Part shown: in pieces, positions 1 to 8,269 of the stretch | Position numbering within the stretch: position 1 is the stretch's first letter | Layout: each line of letters starts with the position of its first letter | From: Sphingobium sp. AP50 | GTDB taxonomy: Bacteria > Pseudomonadota > Alphaproteobacteria > Sphingomonadales > Sphingomonadaceae | NCBI RefSeq assembly: GCF_900109095.1 | Contig: NZ_FNYZ01000001.1 | Span: 1,054,001-1,118,000, forward strand | Reading direction: 5' to 3' | DNA length: 64,000 nucleotides | Program-made: the position numbers and the translations under genes | The notes under the pieces: model-generated | Databases searched by the model: none | Seen by the model: only the letters and a program-made list of their open reading frames with translations | Told to the model about the DNA's origin: nothing

Positions 1-250
1 CATGCGCTGTTCCGGTGTGCCTCCATAGCACGATCGGATGTGTTTGCCCATGCGCATGCGTGCGACAATATCACTTTCGGGAGCGATTGAACGGCAACAA
101 TGGGTCGACTGCGGCACCCAACGAAAGAGAATGTATACGCAAACGATAGCGCAAGATCGGGTTGCATCAAATGAGCGCACAGCAAATGATGCCGTGGAAG
201 GTCTGCATCTAAGGAGCCGAACTCTGGCTCTGAACATTCGACAAGGGGCG
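1..250. other. Left edge, no supported gene
   Basis: I see no gene I can defend here. A minus-strand reading from about position 54 leftward could be the start of a gene that runs off the window, but only about 17 codons are visible and no family is recognisable. A plus-strand open frame over 38-412 is mostly antisense to the MarR gene. Confidence 0.3.
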
Positions 251-751
251 TCAATGCGGTTCAGAGCGATCGATCCGGCCGCTGTCCAGCAGCGGCGCGG
301 CGTCTATCGAATCTGCATCCATCAGTACTGCCAACCGTTCCGCCGCGGCAAGGATCATAGCCTGTTCCCAGTTGGGAAGAGCGTCGAAGCGGTCTATAAA
401 GCGCTTCTGTAGTGGATCGGGTGCTTCGGCCAAGGCGTCGCGACCATCGGGCAACAGGGTCAGGTGAATCTGACGCTTGTCGCGTTCGCCGCGCTGCCGC
501 TGGACGAAGCCGAGCACGACCAGTCGGTCCACGACTGCGGTGATCGTGGCCTGACTAAATTGCAGCGATTGCGCCACGGCCGAAGGGGTGACCGACTCGC
601 GCGAGTCGATTTCCCGCAACACCAGCAATTGCGATGGGGTGAGGCCGGTGGTCGTCGCCAACTGACGACTGCCGATTTCAGTCGCGCGAAGGACTCGACG
701 CAACGCGCGCAGGGTCAGGAAGGCAATTTCGGAATCCATGGAAAGGCGCAT
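251..751 (-). CDS. ectR: MarR-family regulator, probable ectoine operon regulator EctR
   Basis: This 166-aa protein has the MarR winged-helix layout. A helical N-terminus is followed by the recognition region near residues 50-75 (SAVAQSLQFSQATITAVVDRL) and the basic wing QRQRGERDKRQIHL. It is divergent from ectA with about 250 bp between them. In methylotrophs and other ectoine producers a MarR protein called EctR represses ectABC from this position, so the same role is inferred here. An alternative ATG lies four codons in. The 23-bp imperfect palindrome at 799-821 is a candidate operator. The ligand or signal cannot be told from the sequence. Family assignment is firm; the target assignment rests on position. 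Confidence 0.82.
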   Translation of the reverse strand: MRLSMDSEIAFLTLRALRRVLRATEIGSRQLATTTGLTPSQLLVLREIDSRESVTPSAVAQSLQFSQATITAVVDRLVVLGFVQRQRGERDKRQIHLTLLPDGRDALAEAPDPLQKRFIDRFDALPNWEQAMILAAAERLAVLMDADSIDAAPLLDSGRIDRSEPH

Positions 752-798
752 AGCGCGAAGTCGCGCAGATCGCCAACGGCGCTAAAAGTTCCTTATCA

Positions 799-821
799 TA
801 TACTTCGTCATGTGAAATATA
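799..821. promoter_or_regulatory. Candidate EctR operator (imperfect palindrome)
   Basis: The site reads TATACTTCG-TCATG-TGAAATATA. It matches its own reverse complement at 17 of 23 positions. It lies between the divergent MarR gene and ectA, closer to the regulator. MarR proteins bind imperfect palindromes of about this size. A second AAATATAATT motif occurs at 903-912 as a direct repeat of 815-824. Binding is inferred. Confidence 0.45.
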
Positions 822-837
822 ATTTCGACTTTGGGGT

Positions 838-865
838 TGAAGGTGGCGCAGGGGATCGGCATATA
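838..865 (+). promoter_or_regulatory. Candidate sigma-70 type promoter of ectA
   Basis: TTGAAG at 838-843 and CATATA at 860-865 are separated by 16 bp and point towards ectA. The site is 17 bp downstream of the proposed operator. The match is moderate, so this is a suggestion rather than a mapped start. Confidence 0.3.
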
Positions 866-879
866 AGCGCCCGTCTCGC

Positions 880-898
880 CGGAGAATCTGCTTCTCCG
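880..898 (+). other. Hairpin in the ectA leader
   Basis: CGGAGAA and TTCTCCG form a perfect 7-bp stem around a 5-nt loop. It would lie in the 5' leader if transcription starts at the candidate promoter just upstream. There is no U-tract, so it is not an ordinary terminator. A role in mRNA stability or operator function is possible but unproven. Confidence 0.35.
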
Positions 899-1003
899 AG
901 TAAAATATAATTCGGGAGCTGAACAATCTTATATTCCCAAGCTACAGCGGCTGCTACGCCGCCACGGGCTTCTGCGCGCTCTGAACCGAGCGAGGGGCAG
1001 GAC

Positions 1004-1495
1004 ATGTTTTTCCGCAAGCCCGTCGCTACGGATGGGCCGGCCATCAGTGGATTGATCGCGGCCTGTCCGCCGCTTGATCCCAATTCGGCCTATTGCAACC
1101 TGCTGCAATGCACCGACTTCGCCGACAGCTGTATCGTTGCCGAGCGCGGGGGTGAGGTGGTCGGCTGGGTGTCGGGCTATCGTCCGCCGTCCGCGCCCGA
1201 CACTTTCTTCGTGTGGCAGGTCGCGGTGTCGTCCGCCGCGCGCGGCCAGCGCCTTGCTGGTCGCATGGTCGAGGCGCTGCTGGCCCGGCCCGAACAGGCC
1301 GGCGTCACCCATCTGACGACGACCATCACCGACGATAATCGCGCCTCCTGGGCCCTGTTCCAGGGGCTGGCGCGGCGGTGGGGCGCACCGGTCGAAAAGA
1401 CCGCCCGCTTTGAAGAACAGGCCCATTTTGCCGGCGCCCACGCCACCGAATGGCAGGCGCGCATCGGCCCGCTGCCGACACCGGCACAGAGTTGA
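1004..1495 (+). CDS. ectA: L-2,4-diaminobutyrate N-acetyltransferase
   Basis: EctA transfers acetyl from acetyl-CoA to the gamma amino group of L-2,4-diaminobutyrate, the second dedicated step of ectoine synthesis. The 163-aa protein has the GNAT fold; the acetyl-CoA pyrophosphate loop is seen as ARGQRLAGRM near residues 78-87. The N-terminal PPLDPNSAYCNLL segment is typical of EctA and is not found in general GNATs. It is the first gene of a compact operon, 15 bp before ectB. Length fits the family. The order ectA-ectB-ectC leaves little doubt. Confidence 0.95.
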   Translation: MFFRKPVATDGPAISGLIAACPPLDPNSAYCNLLQCTDFADSCIVAERGGEVVGWVSGYRPPSAPDTFFVWQVAVSSAARGQRLAGRMVEALLARPEQAGVTHLTTTITDDNRASWALFQGLARRWGAPVEKTARFEEQAHFAGAHATEWQARIGPLPTPAQS

Positions 1496-1510
1496 AAGAG
1501 ATTAGAGACC

Positions 1511-2821
1511 ATGACCGTCACGACCCAGCCCAAACCTACCAGCGCCATGCCCGACACGGCCATTTATGAGCGGCGCGAGTCCGCCGTGCGCAGCTATGCC
1601 CGCGCCATGCCGCGTCAGTTCAACCGCGCACAAGGCGTGTGGATGCACGACAATCAGGGCGGCCGCTATCTCGATTTCCTGTCGGGTTGCTCCACACTCA
1701 ACTATGGCCACAATCATCCGATCCTGAAGGCCGCGCTGGTCGACTATATCGCCGGCGACGGCATCACCCATGGCCTTGACCTGCACACCGATGCCAAGGC
1801 CGACTTCCTTGGCACGCTGGAGGATGTGATCCTGCGTCCCCGCGGGCTTGATTATCGCGCTATGTTCACCGGGCCGACCGGCACCAATGCAGTCGAGGCA
1901 GCGATCAAGCTGGCGCGCAAGATCACTGGGCGCGAGCTGGTGATCGCCTTCACCAACGGCTTTCACGGCATGACGCTCGGCGCGCTCGCCTGCACAGGCA
2001 ATGCCGCCAAGCGCGGTGGTGCAGGTGTGCCCCTGAGCCATGTCGCTCATGAACCCTATGATGGTTATCATGGTCCCGATGTCGATACGGCCGACCTGTT
2101 GGAACGGCGCCTGTCCGATCCGTCGAGCGGCCTCGATGCGCCGGCCGCCATCCTGGTGGAAACGGTGCAGGGGGAAGGCGGCCTCAATGCCGCCTCGCCG
2201 CAATGGTTGCGCCGGATTGCCGAGATCGCCAGGCGCCACGGCGCGCTGATGATCGTCGACGATATCCAGGCGGGCTGTGGCCGCACCGGCAATTTCTTCA
2301 GCTTCGAAGGGATGGGCTTCACCCCCGACATTGTCACCATGGCGAAGTCGCTGTCGGGCATGGGCCTGCCCTTCGCGCTCACCCTGTTCCGTCCGGAACT
2401 GGATCAATGGGCACCGGGCGAACATAATGGCACCTTCCGGGGCAACAACCATGCCTTCGTCACCGCCACCGCTGCGCTGCGCCATTTCTGGGGCGATGCG
2501 CAGTTCGAACAGGATATCGCCCGTCGCGGCGCGCTGCTGGAACGGCGGCTGGACGCGATGGCGGCCGAACATGGCCTGTCCACCCGAGGTCGCGGCATGA
2601 TGCGCGGCATCGATGTCGGATCGGGCGAAGTCGCGCAGACCATCACCGCCGCCTGCTTTGCGCAGGGGCTCATCATCGAAACCAGCGGCGCGCATGACGA
2701 GATCGTCAAGGTGCTGGCGCCCCTCGTGATCGAGGACGCCGTGCTGTCGGCCGGCCTCGACATTCTTGAGGAGAGCATCCGGTCCGCGCTGACCGTCACC
2801 TATGGCGTCGCCGCAGAATAA
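1511..2821 (+). CDS. ectB: Diaminobutyrate--2-oxoglutarate transaminase
   Basis: EctB converts L-aspartate-4-semialdehyde and glutamate into L-2,4-diaminobutyrate, the entry reaction of the ectoine pathway. It is a 436-aa class III PLP aminotransferase. The Schiff-base lysine is visible at K279 in VTMAKSLSGMG, and the aspartate preceding it lies in IVDDIQAGCGRTG. The phosphate-binding GPTGTNAVEAA segment is also present. It begins 15 bp after ectA and ends 15 bp before ectC, so the three genes are probably one transcript. Confidence 0.96.
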   Translation: MTVTTQPKPTSAMPDTAIYERRESAVRSYARAMPRQFNRAQGVWMHDNQGGRYLDFLSGCSTLNYGHNHPILKAALVDYIAGDGITHGLDLHTDAKADFLGTLEDVILRPRGLDYRAMFTGPTGTNAVEAAIKLARKITGRELVIAFTNGFHGMTLGALACTGNAAKRGGAGVPLSHVAHEPYDGYHGPDVDTADLLERRLSDPSSGLDAPAAILVETVQGEGGLNAASPQWLRRIAEIARRHGALMIVDDIQAGCGRTGNFFSFEGMGFTPDIVTMAKSLSGMGLPFALTLFRPELDQWAPGEHNGTFRGNNHAFVTATAALRHFWGDAQFEQDIARRGALLERRLDAMAAEHGLSTRGRGMMRGIDVGSGEVAQTITAACFAQGLIIETSGAHDEIVKVLAPLVIEDAVLSAGLDILEESIRSALTVTYGVAAE

Positions 2822-2836
2822 GAGGAGATATCAGAC

Positions 2837-3250
2837 ATGATCGTTCGCAAACTTAATGACATCCGCAAGTCCGACCGCAATGTGAAGTCCAAGGGCTGGG
2901 AAAGCGCCCGCCTTCTGTTGAAGGATGACAATATGGGCTTTTCCTTCCACGTCACTACCATGTACGCGGGTGAGGAACTGCACATGCACTACCAGAACCA
3001 TCTGGAGGCGGTGCTGGTGCTCAAGGGCACGGGCACGATCGAGGATCTGGGCACCGGCATCACGCATCAATTGGCGCCTGGCGTCATGTATGCGCTCAAC
3101 GCTCATGACCAGCATATCGTGCGGCCGGAAACCGACATATTGTGCGCCTGCACCTTCAATCCGCCGGTCACCGGCAAGGAAGTGCATGACGAGAATGGCG
3201 CTTATCCCGCCGATACCAGCGCCGCGCGCGAACCTGCGCTGGCCGACTGA
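2837..3250 (+). CDS. ectC: L-ectoine synthase
   Basis: EctC closes the ring of N-gamma-acetyl-diaminobutyrate to give ectoine. The 137-aa protein is a single cupin domain of the usual length. The N-terminal [16 protein letters not shown] is characteristic, and the metal/substrate region is seen in [18 protein letters not shown] and in [12 protein letters not shown] strong ribosome site (AGAGGAG) precedes the ATG. It is followed by a 72-bp gap before ectD, the widest spacing in the early operon. Confidence 0.96.
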   Translation: MIVRKLNDIRKSDRNVKSKGWESARLLLKDDNMGFSFHVTTMYAGEELHMHYQNHLEAVLVLKGTGTIEDLGTGITHQLAPGVMYALNAHDQHIVRPETDILCACTFNPPVTGKEVHDENGAYPADTSAAREPALAD

Positions 3251-3322
3251 TGCGTGATGCAGGTTTGGGACGCCCGAGCCTGCCACGCCCTTGTTACCAT
3301 AGATTGAAAAAGGGGGAGTCCC

Positions 3323-4243
3323 ATGAAAGACCTCTACCCGTCCCGCCATGCCGACATGGCGGAATTCTTGCCGCGCCACGATCCGGTCGTTCATGCCGAC
3401 TGGAGCGCCGACGCGCCGATCAGCCGCGACCAGGCCGATGCCTTCGACCGCGACGGCTATCTGGTGCTGGAAGACATTTTCTCCGACGCGGAAGTCGCCT
3501 TCCTCCAGCACGAGGCCCGCAAGCTGCTGGCCGATCCCGATGCACTGGAAGCCGAAACGGTGATCACCGAACCGGGCGGCAAGGAAGTCCGTTCCATCTT
3601 CCGCATCCATGCCCAGAGCCGGGTGATCGAGCGGCTGGCGGCGGACAGTCGCCTGGCTGGCGTGGCCCGCTTCCTGCTGGGTGACGATGTCTATATCCAC
3701 CAGTCACGGCTCAATTATAAGCCCGGTTTCCAGGGCAAGGAATTCTACTGGCACAGCGATTTCGAGACCTGGCATGTGGAGGATGGCATGCCGCGCATGC
3801 GCGCGCTGTCCATGTCGGTGCTGCTGGCCGAAAACACGCCGCATAACGGCCCGTTGATGCTGATCCCCGGATCGCATCGCCAATATCTGACCTGCGTCGG
3901 CGAGACGCCCGAGGACCATTATCGCCAGTCGCTCAAGCGCCAGGAATATGGCGTTCCCGACGAGGATAGCCTGGCCGAACTGGCGCATCATCATGGCATC
4001 GTCGCGCCGACCGGCAAGCCCGGATCGGTGGTGATCTTCGACTGCAACATCATGCACGGGTCGAACGGCAACATCACGCCGTTCCCGCGCGCCAATGCCT
4101 TCCTGGTCTATAATGCGGTGTCCAACCGGCTGGAGGCGCCCTTTGGTGTCGACCGGCCGCGCCCAGCCTTCATCGCCGCGCGCGGCGAACCGCCGGTCAT
4201 CACGCCGATCACCGGCCCCCTGATGCAGGAGGCGCTGGCATGA
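3323..4243 (+). CDS. ectD: Ectoine 5-hydroxylase
   Basis: EctD is an Fe(II)/2-oxoglutarate dioxygenase that hydroxylates ectoine to 5-hydroxyectoine, a better protectant against heat and drying. The 306-aa protein shows the iron-binding facial triad as H144 and D146 in YWHSDFETWH and H245 in NIMHGSNG, close to the positions known in characterised EctD. An AGGGGGAG ribosome site precedes the start. Its last four bases overlap the start of the aspartokinase gene. Presence of ectD implies that the strain makes both compatible solutes. Confidence 0.95.
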   Translation: MKDLYPSRHADMAEFLPRHDPVVHADWSADAPISRDQADAFDRDGYLVLEDIFSDAEVAFLQHEARKLLADPDALEAETVITEPGGKEVRSIFRIHAQSRVIERLAADSRLAGVARFLLGDDVYIHQSRLNYKPGFQGKEFYWHSDFETWHVEDGMPRMRALSMSVLLAENTPHNGPLMLIPGSHRQYLTCVGETPEDHYRQSLKRQEYGVPDEDSLAELAHHHGIVAPTGKPGSVVIFDCNIMHGSNGNITPFPRANAFLVYNAVSNRLEAPFGVDRPRPAFIAARGEPPVITPITGPLMQEALA

Positions 4244-5682
4244 GCAGCCTGCATAGCGTCGAGAAGATCGGCGGCACATCCATGGCCGCGACGGCGACAT
4301 TGTTCGACAATGTGCTGATCGCCGGCCGCAAGGGCGCGGACCTCTATCATCGCATCTTCGTCGTGTCGGCCTATGCCGGCATGACCGACTTGCTGCTGGA
4401 GCACAAGAAAAGCGGCGAACCGGGTGTCTATGCCCGCTTCGTGGCGGACGAGGATGCGGACGGCTGGCGCCAGGCGATGGAGACGGTGCGCCGCGCCATG
4501 CAGGAGCGCAATGCGACGATGTTCGTCCGCGCCGACCGGTTGGCGGAGGCCAATGCCTTTGTCGACATGCGGATCGATGCGGTCGCCGCCTGTCTCGACG
4601 ATCTGGCGCGGCTGCGCAGCCATGGTCGCTTCTGCGTCAAGGAACAACTGGTGACGGTGCGGGAACTGCTGGCGGGTCTCGGCGAAGCGCATAGCGCGCA
4701 TTCGACCGCGCTGCTGCTCCGCGACCGGGGCGTCAATGCGCAGTTTGTCGACCTGACCCTGTGGGACCAGCAGGACATGCGCGAGCTGGACGACCGGATC
4801 GGCCAGGCGTTTGCGCCGATCGACCTTTCCACCACCCTGCCGATCGTCACCGGCTATGCCGGATGCAGCGAGGGCATGGTGCGCCTTTATGCCCGTGGCT
4901 ATTCGGAAATGACCTTTTCGCGCATTGCCGTGCTGACCAAGGCGCGCGAGGCGATCATCCACAAGGAGTTCCACCTGTCGAGCGCCGACCCGCGCCTAGT
5001 GGGCACGGACAAGGCGCGCAAGATCGGCCGCACCAATTATGATGTGGCGGACCAGCTTGCCAATCTGGGGATGGAGGCGATCCATCCCGGCGCCGGCCGG
5101 GGGCTGCGCCAGACCGACATTCCGCTGCGGGTGCGCAACACATTCGACCGGGAGGATGGCGGGACGCTGATCTGCGGCGCCTATGTGTCCGACACGCCGC
5201 GCGTCGAGATCGTCACCGGCGTGCGCCATGCGCAGGCGCTTCAGTTCTTTGAGCAGGATATGGTCGGCGTGAAAGGCTATGACGCGGCGATATTGGACGC
5301 GCTGGCCCGCCATGGCGCCTGGATCGTCAGCAAGGCGTCGAATGCCAACACCATCACCCATTATCTGTCCGCCGATGCGGCGACGGTGAAGCGGGTGATC
5401 GCCGATTTGCAGGCGCGCTATCCGGACGCTGCCATATCGGCCCAGCCGGTGGCGATCGTGTCGGTCATCGGCAGCGACATAGCCCGGCCGGGGCTGGTGC
5501 CCGACGCCCTGCAGGCGCTGGCCGATGCCCATGTGCCGATCGTCGCGATGCAGCACCAGATCCGCAATGTCGACGTCCAGTTCATCGTCGATGTCGATCA
5601 TTATGAGACCGCCGTGGGCGCGCTGCACCGTGCCCTGGTGGAGGACGGGGCGGAACCGGCGGAGGATCGGCGCGCGGCCTGA
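4240..5682 (+). CDS. ask_ect: Ectoine-specific aspartate kinase
   Basis: This 480-aa kinase phosphorylates aspartate and feeds aspartate semialdehyde to EctB. The signature VEKIGGTSM starts at residue 7, and the catalytic domain continues through GYSEMTFSRIA. Two ACT-like regions occupy the C-terminal third. Specialised aspartokinases linked to ect genes are thought to escape feedback inhibition by lysine or threonine. It overlaps ectD by four bases (ATGA), a sign of translational coupling. Housekeeping aspartokinase is usually encoded elsewhere, so this copy is probably dedicated to ectoine. Confidence 0.93.
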   Translation: MSSLHSVEKIGGTSMAATATLFDNVLIAGRKGADLYHRIFVVSAYAGMTDLLLEHKKSGEPGVYARFVADEDADGWRQAMETVRRAMQERNATMFVRADRLAEANAFVDMRIDAVAACLDDLARLRSHGRFCVKEQLVTVRELLAGLGEAHSAHSTALLLRDRGVNAQFVDLTLWDQQDMRELDDRIGQAFAPIDLSTTLPIVTGYAGCSEGMVRLYARGYSEMTFSRIAVLTKAREAIIHKEFHLSSADPRLVGTDKARKIGRTNYDVADQLANLGMEAIHPGAGRGLRQTDIPLRVRNTFDREDGGTLICGAYVSDTPRVEIVTGVRHAQALQFFEQDMVGVKGYDAAILDALARHGAWIVSKASNANTITHYLSADAATVKRVIADLQARYPDAAISAQPVAIVSVIGSDIARPGLVPDALQALADAHVPIVAMQHQIRNVDVQFIVDVDHYETAVGALHRALVEDGAEPAEDRRAA

Positions 5683-5702
5683 TCCGCACCCGGTCGTCCC
5701 CC

Positions 5703-6938
5703 ATGTTCGCCGCGATCCACCCCGTCCGCAGCCTGCTGCTCGCCATCTTCATGCTGATGGCGGGCAGCGGCTTCCTGTCCACGCTGATCGGCCTGCGGCT
5801 GGAGCGGGCAGGGGCAGGCACGATGGCGATCGGTGCGGTCGCCACCGCCTATTTCGGTGGGCTCGTGGTGGGTGCGTTGCGGGCCGGGGCGATCGTGCGA
5901 CAGGTGGGGCATATCCGCGCCTTCGCCGCCTTCGTCTCGCTGCTGTCGGCCAGCACATTGGCCTATGCGCTGGTCCAATATCCGCTCTTCTGGGCCTGCC
6001 TGCGCCTGATCGACGGCATCTGCGTCGCGGGCGTGTTCATCTGTCTGGAAAGCTGGCTCAACGACCGGGCGGAGGCGGAAACGCGCGGCAGCGTGCTCGC
6101 AGCCTATATGGTCGCCCTCTATTCGGGGCAGGCGGTCGGGCAATTGCTGCTGGGCGCCAGCGGTGCGTTGCCGGCGGTGCCATTCCAGATCGCCTCCATC
6201 CTCATTTCCCTGGCCATCATCCCGTTATGCCTGACCCGCAGCAGCGCGCCCGCGCCGGTCGATGCCCAAGCCTTCACCATCCGCGCCCTTTATGCCGCCT
6301 CACCGCTCGGCACGGTCGGCTCGGTCGCGACCGGGCTGATGCTGGGCGCCTTCTATGGCATGGCTGCGGTGCATGTGCGTCGGCTGGGGCTGGACCTTGG
6401 CGCGACCGCCAGCTTCATGATGATCGTCATCCTGGGCGGCGTCGCGCTGCAATGGCCGCTGGGGCGCCTGTCGGACCGGCTCGACCGGCGGCGGGTGATC
6501 GTCGGCTGCTTTGCCGCGACGCTGGCTGTCTGCACGGCGCTGGCGATGCTGGTGTCGGGCGGCCCGTGGCTGCTGGCGCTTGGCGCCCTGTTCGGCGGCC
6601 TCAGTTTCGCTCTCTATCCGCTCTGCGTCGCGCACTGCAACGACCGGCTGCTCGCGACCGAGCGGGTGGCGGCGAGCGGGCGGCTGGTATTGCTCTATTC
6701 GGTTGGCGCGGCAATCGGCCCGCTGGGCGCTGCGCTGCTGATGAGCCTGGCGCCGACGAGCGGCCTCTTCCTCTTCATTGCCCTGTGCGCCGGCGCGACG
6801 CTGGCCTTCGGCCTCTGGCGTCAGGCGGCGACCCCGCCCGTGCCGGTGCCCGACCAGCAGGAATTCCAGATCGTGCCGCGCACCACGCCGGTGGCCTCGC
6901 TGCTCGATCCCAATACCGTAGATGGACAGACTGAATGA
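5703..6938 (+). CDS. MFS transporter, YcaD-like
   Basis: This 411-aa membrane protein has about 12 hydrophobic segments and the MFS cytoplasmic-loop motif GRLSDRLDRRRVIVG near residue 256. The SWLNDRAEAETRG stretch resembles the YcaD/CsbX-type MFS group. It begins 20 bp after the aspartokinase and overlaps the next transporter by four bases, so it belongs to the ectoine operon. The substrate is unknown; export or uptake of ectoine or an osmolyte is inferred from position only. Confidence 0.8.
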   Translation: MFAAIHPVRSLLLAIFMLMAGSGFLSTLIGLRLERAGAGTMAIGAVATAYFGGLVVGALRAGAIVRQVGHIRAFAAFVSLLSASTLAYALVQYPLFWACLRLIDGICVAGVFICLESWLNDRAEAETRGSVLAAYMVALYSGQAVGQLLLGASGALPAVPFQIASILISLAIIPLCLTRSSAPAPVDAQAFTIRALYAASPLGTVGSVATGLMLGAFYGMAAVHVRRLGLDLGATASFMMIVILGGVALQWPLGRLSDRLDRRRVIVGCFAATLAVCTALAMLVSGGPWLLALGALFGGLSFALYPLCVAHCNDRLLATERVAASGRLVLLYSVGAAIGPLGAALLMSLAPTSGLFLFIALCAGATLAFGLWRQAATPPVPVPDQQEFQIVPRTTPVASLLDPNTVDGQTE

Positions 6939-8269
6939 CCGCTTCCGCCATACCTGCGACCGCCGAAATTCCGGCGCAGGCCGACAAGGCCACCCTGCGG
7001 CGGGCGATCGCCGCATCGGCACTGGGCAATGCAACCGAATGGTTCGACTATGGCATCTATGCCTATGGCGTGACCTATATCTCCGCCGCGCTCTTTCCGG
7101 GCGAGGTAGACGATGCCGTGCTGTTCGCGCTGGCGACCTTCGCCATTTCCTTCCTCGTCCGGCCTCTGGGCGGTCTGTTTTGGGGACCGCTGGGCGACCG
7201 GCTGGGGCGCAAGGCGGTGCTGGCGTTGACTATCCTGCTTATGTCCGGCGCGACGCTGGCCGTCGGCCTCATCCCCTCCTATGCGCAGATTGGCTGGGCG
7301 GCGCCCGCGCTGCTCATCCTATTGCGCATGGTGCAGGGCTTTTCGACCGGTGGCGAATATGGCGGGGCCGCGACCTTCATGGCCGAATATGCGCCCGACG
7401 CCCGACGCGGCTTCTATGGCAGCTTCCTGGAGTTCGGCACGCTTGCCGGTTTCTCTTTCGGTGCGGCACTGATGCTGGGCTTTTCGCTGCTGCTGGGGGA
7501 CGCGGTTATGCACGACTGGGGCTGGCGCATTCCCTTTCTGGTGGCTGCGCCCATGGGCCTCATCGGCATGTATCTGCGATCGAGGATGGAGGACACGCCG
7601 GTCTTTCGCGAGCAGGCGGCCGAAGGCAGCAGATCGCCGTCCCTTTCCCGGCTGCTGCGCGACCATAAGCGGCCGATGCTGGTCGTGGGGGGGCTGGTCG
7701 TGGCGCTCAATGTCGTCAACTATACGCTGCTCAGCTACATGCCGACCTATTTGCAGCGCCGCATCGGCCTGTCCCCGGACGAGGCGCTGGTGGTGCCGAT
7801 CATCGGCATGCTCTTCATGATGGTCTTCCTGCCAATCGCCGGCCATATGTCCGATCGGATGGGCCGACGCCCGATGTGGCGGCTGTCGCTGATCGGCCTG
7901 CTGGTCGCGGTGGTGCCGCTATACATGCTGATGGCGACGGGCTTGGTCGGCGCGATCATCGGCTTTGTCCTGCTCGGCCTGCTCTATGTGCCGCAACTGG
8001 CGACGATTTCGGCGACCTTCCCGGCGCTGTTCCCCACCGCCGCGCGTTTCGCCGGCTTTGCGATCGCCTATAATCTGTCAACTTCGCTGTTCGGCGGTAC
8101 GGCGCCGGCGATCGGTAGCGCGCTGATCGGCACGACCGGCAATGAACTCATGCCAGCCTTCTACATGATGGCGGCCTGCATCATCGGCTTGATCGCGCTT
8201 CGCTTCATGCCGGAAACGGCGGGCCGGTCGCTTTACGACGATCCGTTCGGAGGGGAACGGGCCGCATGA
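6935..8269 (+). CDS. ProP-like metabolite:H+ symporter (MFS, MHS family)
   Basis: The 444-aa protein has 12 predicted membrane spans and the family pattern ATEWFDYGIYAYG in the first helix. It also carries GDRLGRKAV in loop 2-3, MVQGFSTGGEYGGAA in helix 4, and SDRMGRRPMWR in loop 8-9. These features match the ProP/shikimate/alpha-ketoglutarate permease group. ProP imports proline betaine and ectoine under osmotic stress, and its place in an ectoine operon supports that role. It lacks the long C-terminal coiled coil of E. coli ProP, so osmosensing may differ. It overlaps both neighbours by four bases. Confidence 0.85.
   Translation: MTASAIPATAEIPAQADKATLRRAIAASALGNATEWFDYGIYAYGVTYISAALFPGEVDDAVLFALATFAISFLVRPLGGLFWGPLGDRLGRKAVLALTILLMSGATLAVGLIPSYAQIGWAAPALLILLRMVQGFSTGGEYGGAATFMAEYAPDARRGFYGSFLEFGTLAGFSFGAALMLGFSLLLGDAVMHDWGWRIPFLVAAPMGLIGMYLRSRMEDTPVFREQAAEGSRSPSLSRLLRDHKRPMLVVGGLVVALNVVNYTLLSYMPTYLQRRIGLSPDEALVVPIIGMLFMMVFLPIAGHMSDRMGRRPMWRLSLIGLLVAVVPLYMLMATGLVGAIIGFVLLGLLYVPQLATISATFPALFPTAARFAGFAIAYNLSTSLFGGTAPAIGSALIGTTGNELMPAFYMMAACIIGLIALRFMPETAGRSLYDDPFGGERAA

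Noticed and set aside
38..412. 124-codon plus-strand frame at the left edge
   Set aside because: Its second half is antisense to the MarR gene, it has no ribosome site, and its composition shows no domain.
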